A stretch of DNA of 6,057 bases, from assembly GCA_027022125.1 (NCBI GenBank), contig JALVZI010000611.1, positions 1 through 6,057 of the forward strand, given 5' to 3'. The DNA comes from Anaerolineae bacterium. Lineage in GTDB: Bacteria > Chloroflexota > Anaerolineae > 4572-78. The position numbers and the translations under genes are program-made. Shown in pieces: positions 6,021 through 6,057 of this stretch; within the stretch, counting starts at the first letter, position 1; each line of letters starts with the position of its first letter. Under the pieces are notes generated by a model. It was not told the origin of the DNA, did not search any database, and saw nothing but the letters and a program-made list of their open reading frames with translations.

Positions 6021-6057
6021 CCCCCTGCCCCCTCCCTGAAAGGGAGGGGGCAGGGGG
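6021..6057. repeat. G/C-rich inverted repeat hairpin, cut by the window end
   Basis: A perfect 17-bp stem joins the C-rich arm at 6021-6037 to the G-rich arm at 6041-6057 across the loop GAA, and the window ends inside the element. Bases 6013-6020 (TTAACCCT) could extend the stem if the sequence continues with AGGGTTAA. No T run is visible on either side, so a terminator role is not shown, although it lies about 65 nt after gene 3. The C5-T-G-C5 and G5-CA-G5 blocks resemble low-complexity intergenic repeats common in Chloroflexota (inference), and they share composition with bases 1-16. Confidence 0.7.

Overview
The window looks like an ordinary chromosomal segment of a Chloroflexota (Anaerolineae- or Ardenticatenia-like) bacterium. 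This rests on the style of the sequence, not on a marker gene: a long proline/threonine linker of the PTPTP type inside a membrane-anchored glycosidase, a RecG-like ATP-binding protein, and G/C-rich palindromic intergenic repeats. All three genes lie on the plus strand and read cleanly with the standard bacterial code, ending in TAG, TGA and TAA.

Layout. Bases 1-87 hold the end of a G-rich repeat and a leader with a strong Shine-Dalgarno sequence. Gene 1 (88-3033) encodes a 981-residue membrane-anchored, cysteine-free protein. It has an N-terminal membrane segment, a beta-rich region, a GH18-like barrel whose catalytic glutamate is replaced by arginine, an Ig-like stretch, a Pro/Thr linker and a second barrel of the clan GH-A type with both catalytic glutamates present. 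A strong intrinsic terminator (3059-3089) closes it. The 355-bp gap that follows carries a perfect 28-nt palindrome, a smaller palindromic element and a near-consensus promoter with an extended -10 box.

That promoter drives a two-gene unit. Gene 2 (3389-4591) is a membrane-anchored protein of unknown function with a calcium-loop-like motif and an NTF2-like tail. Gene 3 (4595-5956) is a cytosolic AlbA_2/Schlafen-like, GHKL-ATPase-like, winged-helix protein of the RecG-related COG2865 type. The two genes are in the same frame, separated only by TGA-CAG, and gene 3 has no Shine-Dalgarno of its own, so its translation probably depends on gene 2. The window ends in a 17-bp G/C-rich hairpin related in composition to the repeat at its start.

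Gene 1 probably binds or cleaves a polysaccharide outside the membrane. Nothing ties it functionally to genes 2 and 3, because the terminator and promoter separate them. No RNA gene, CRISPR array, transposase or recognisable complete defence system was seen. The most notable points are the inactivated GH18-like module paired with an intact GH-A module, the same-frame junction of genes 2 and 3, and the palindromic repeats.
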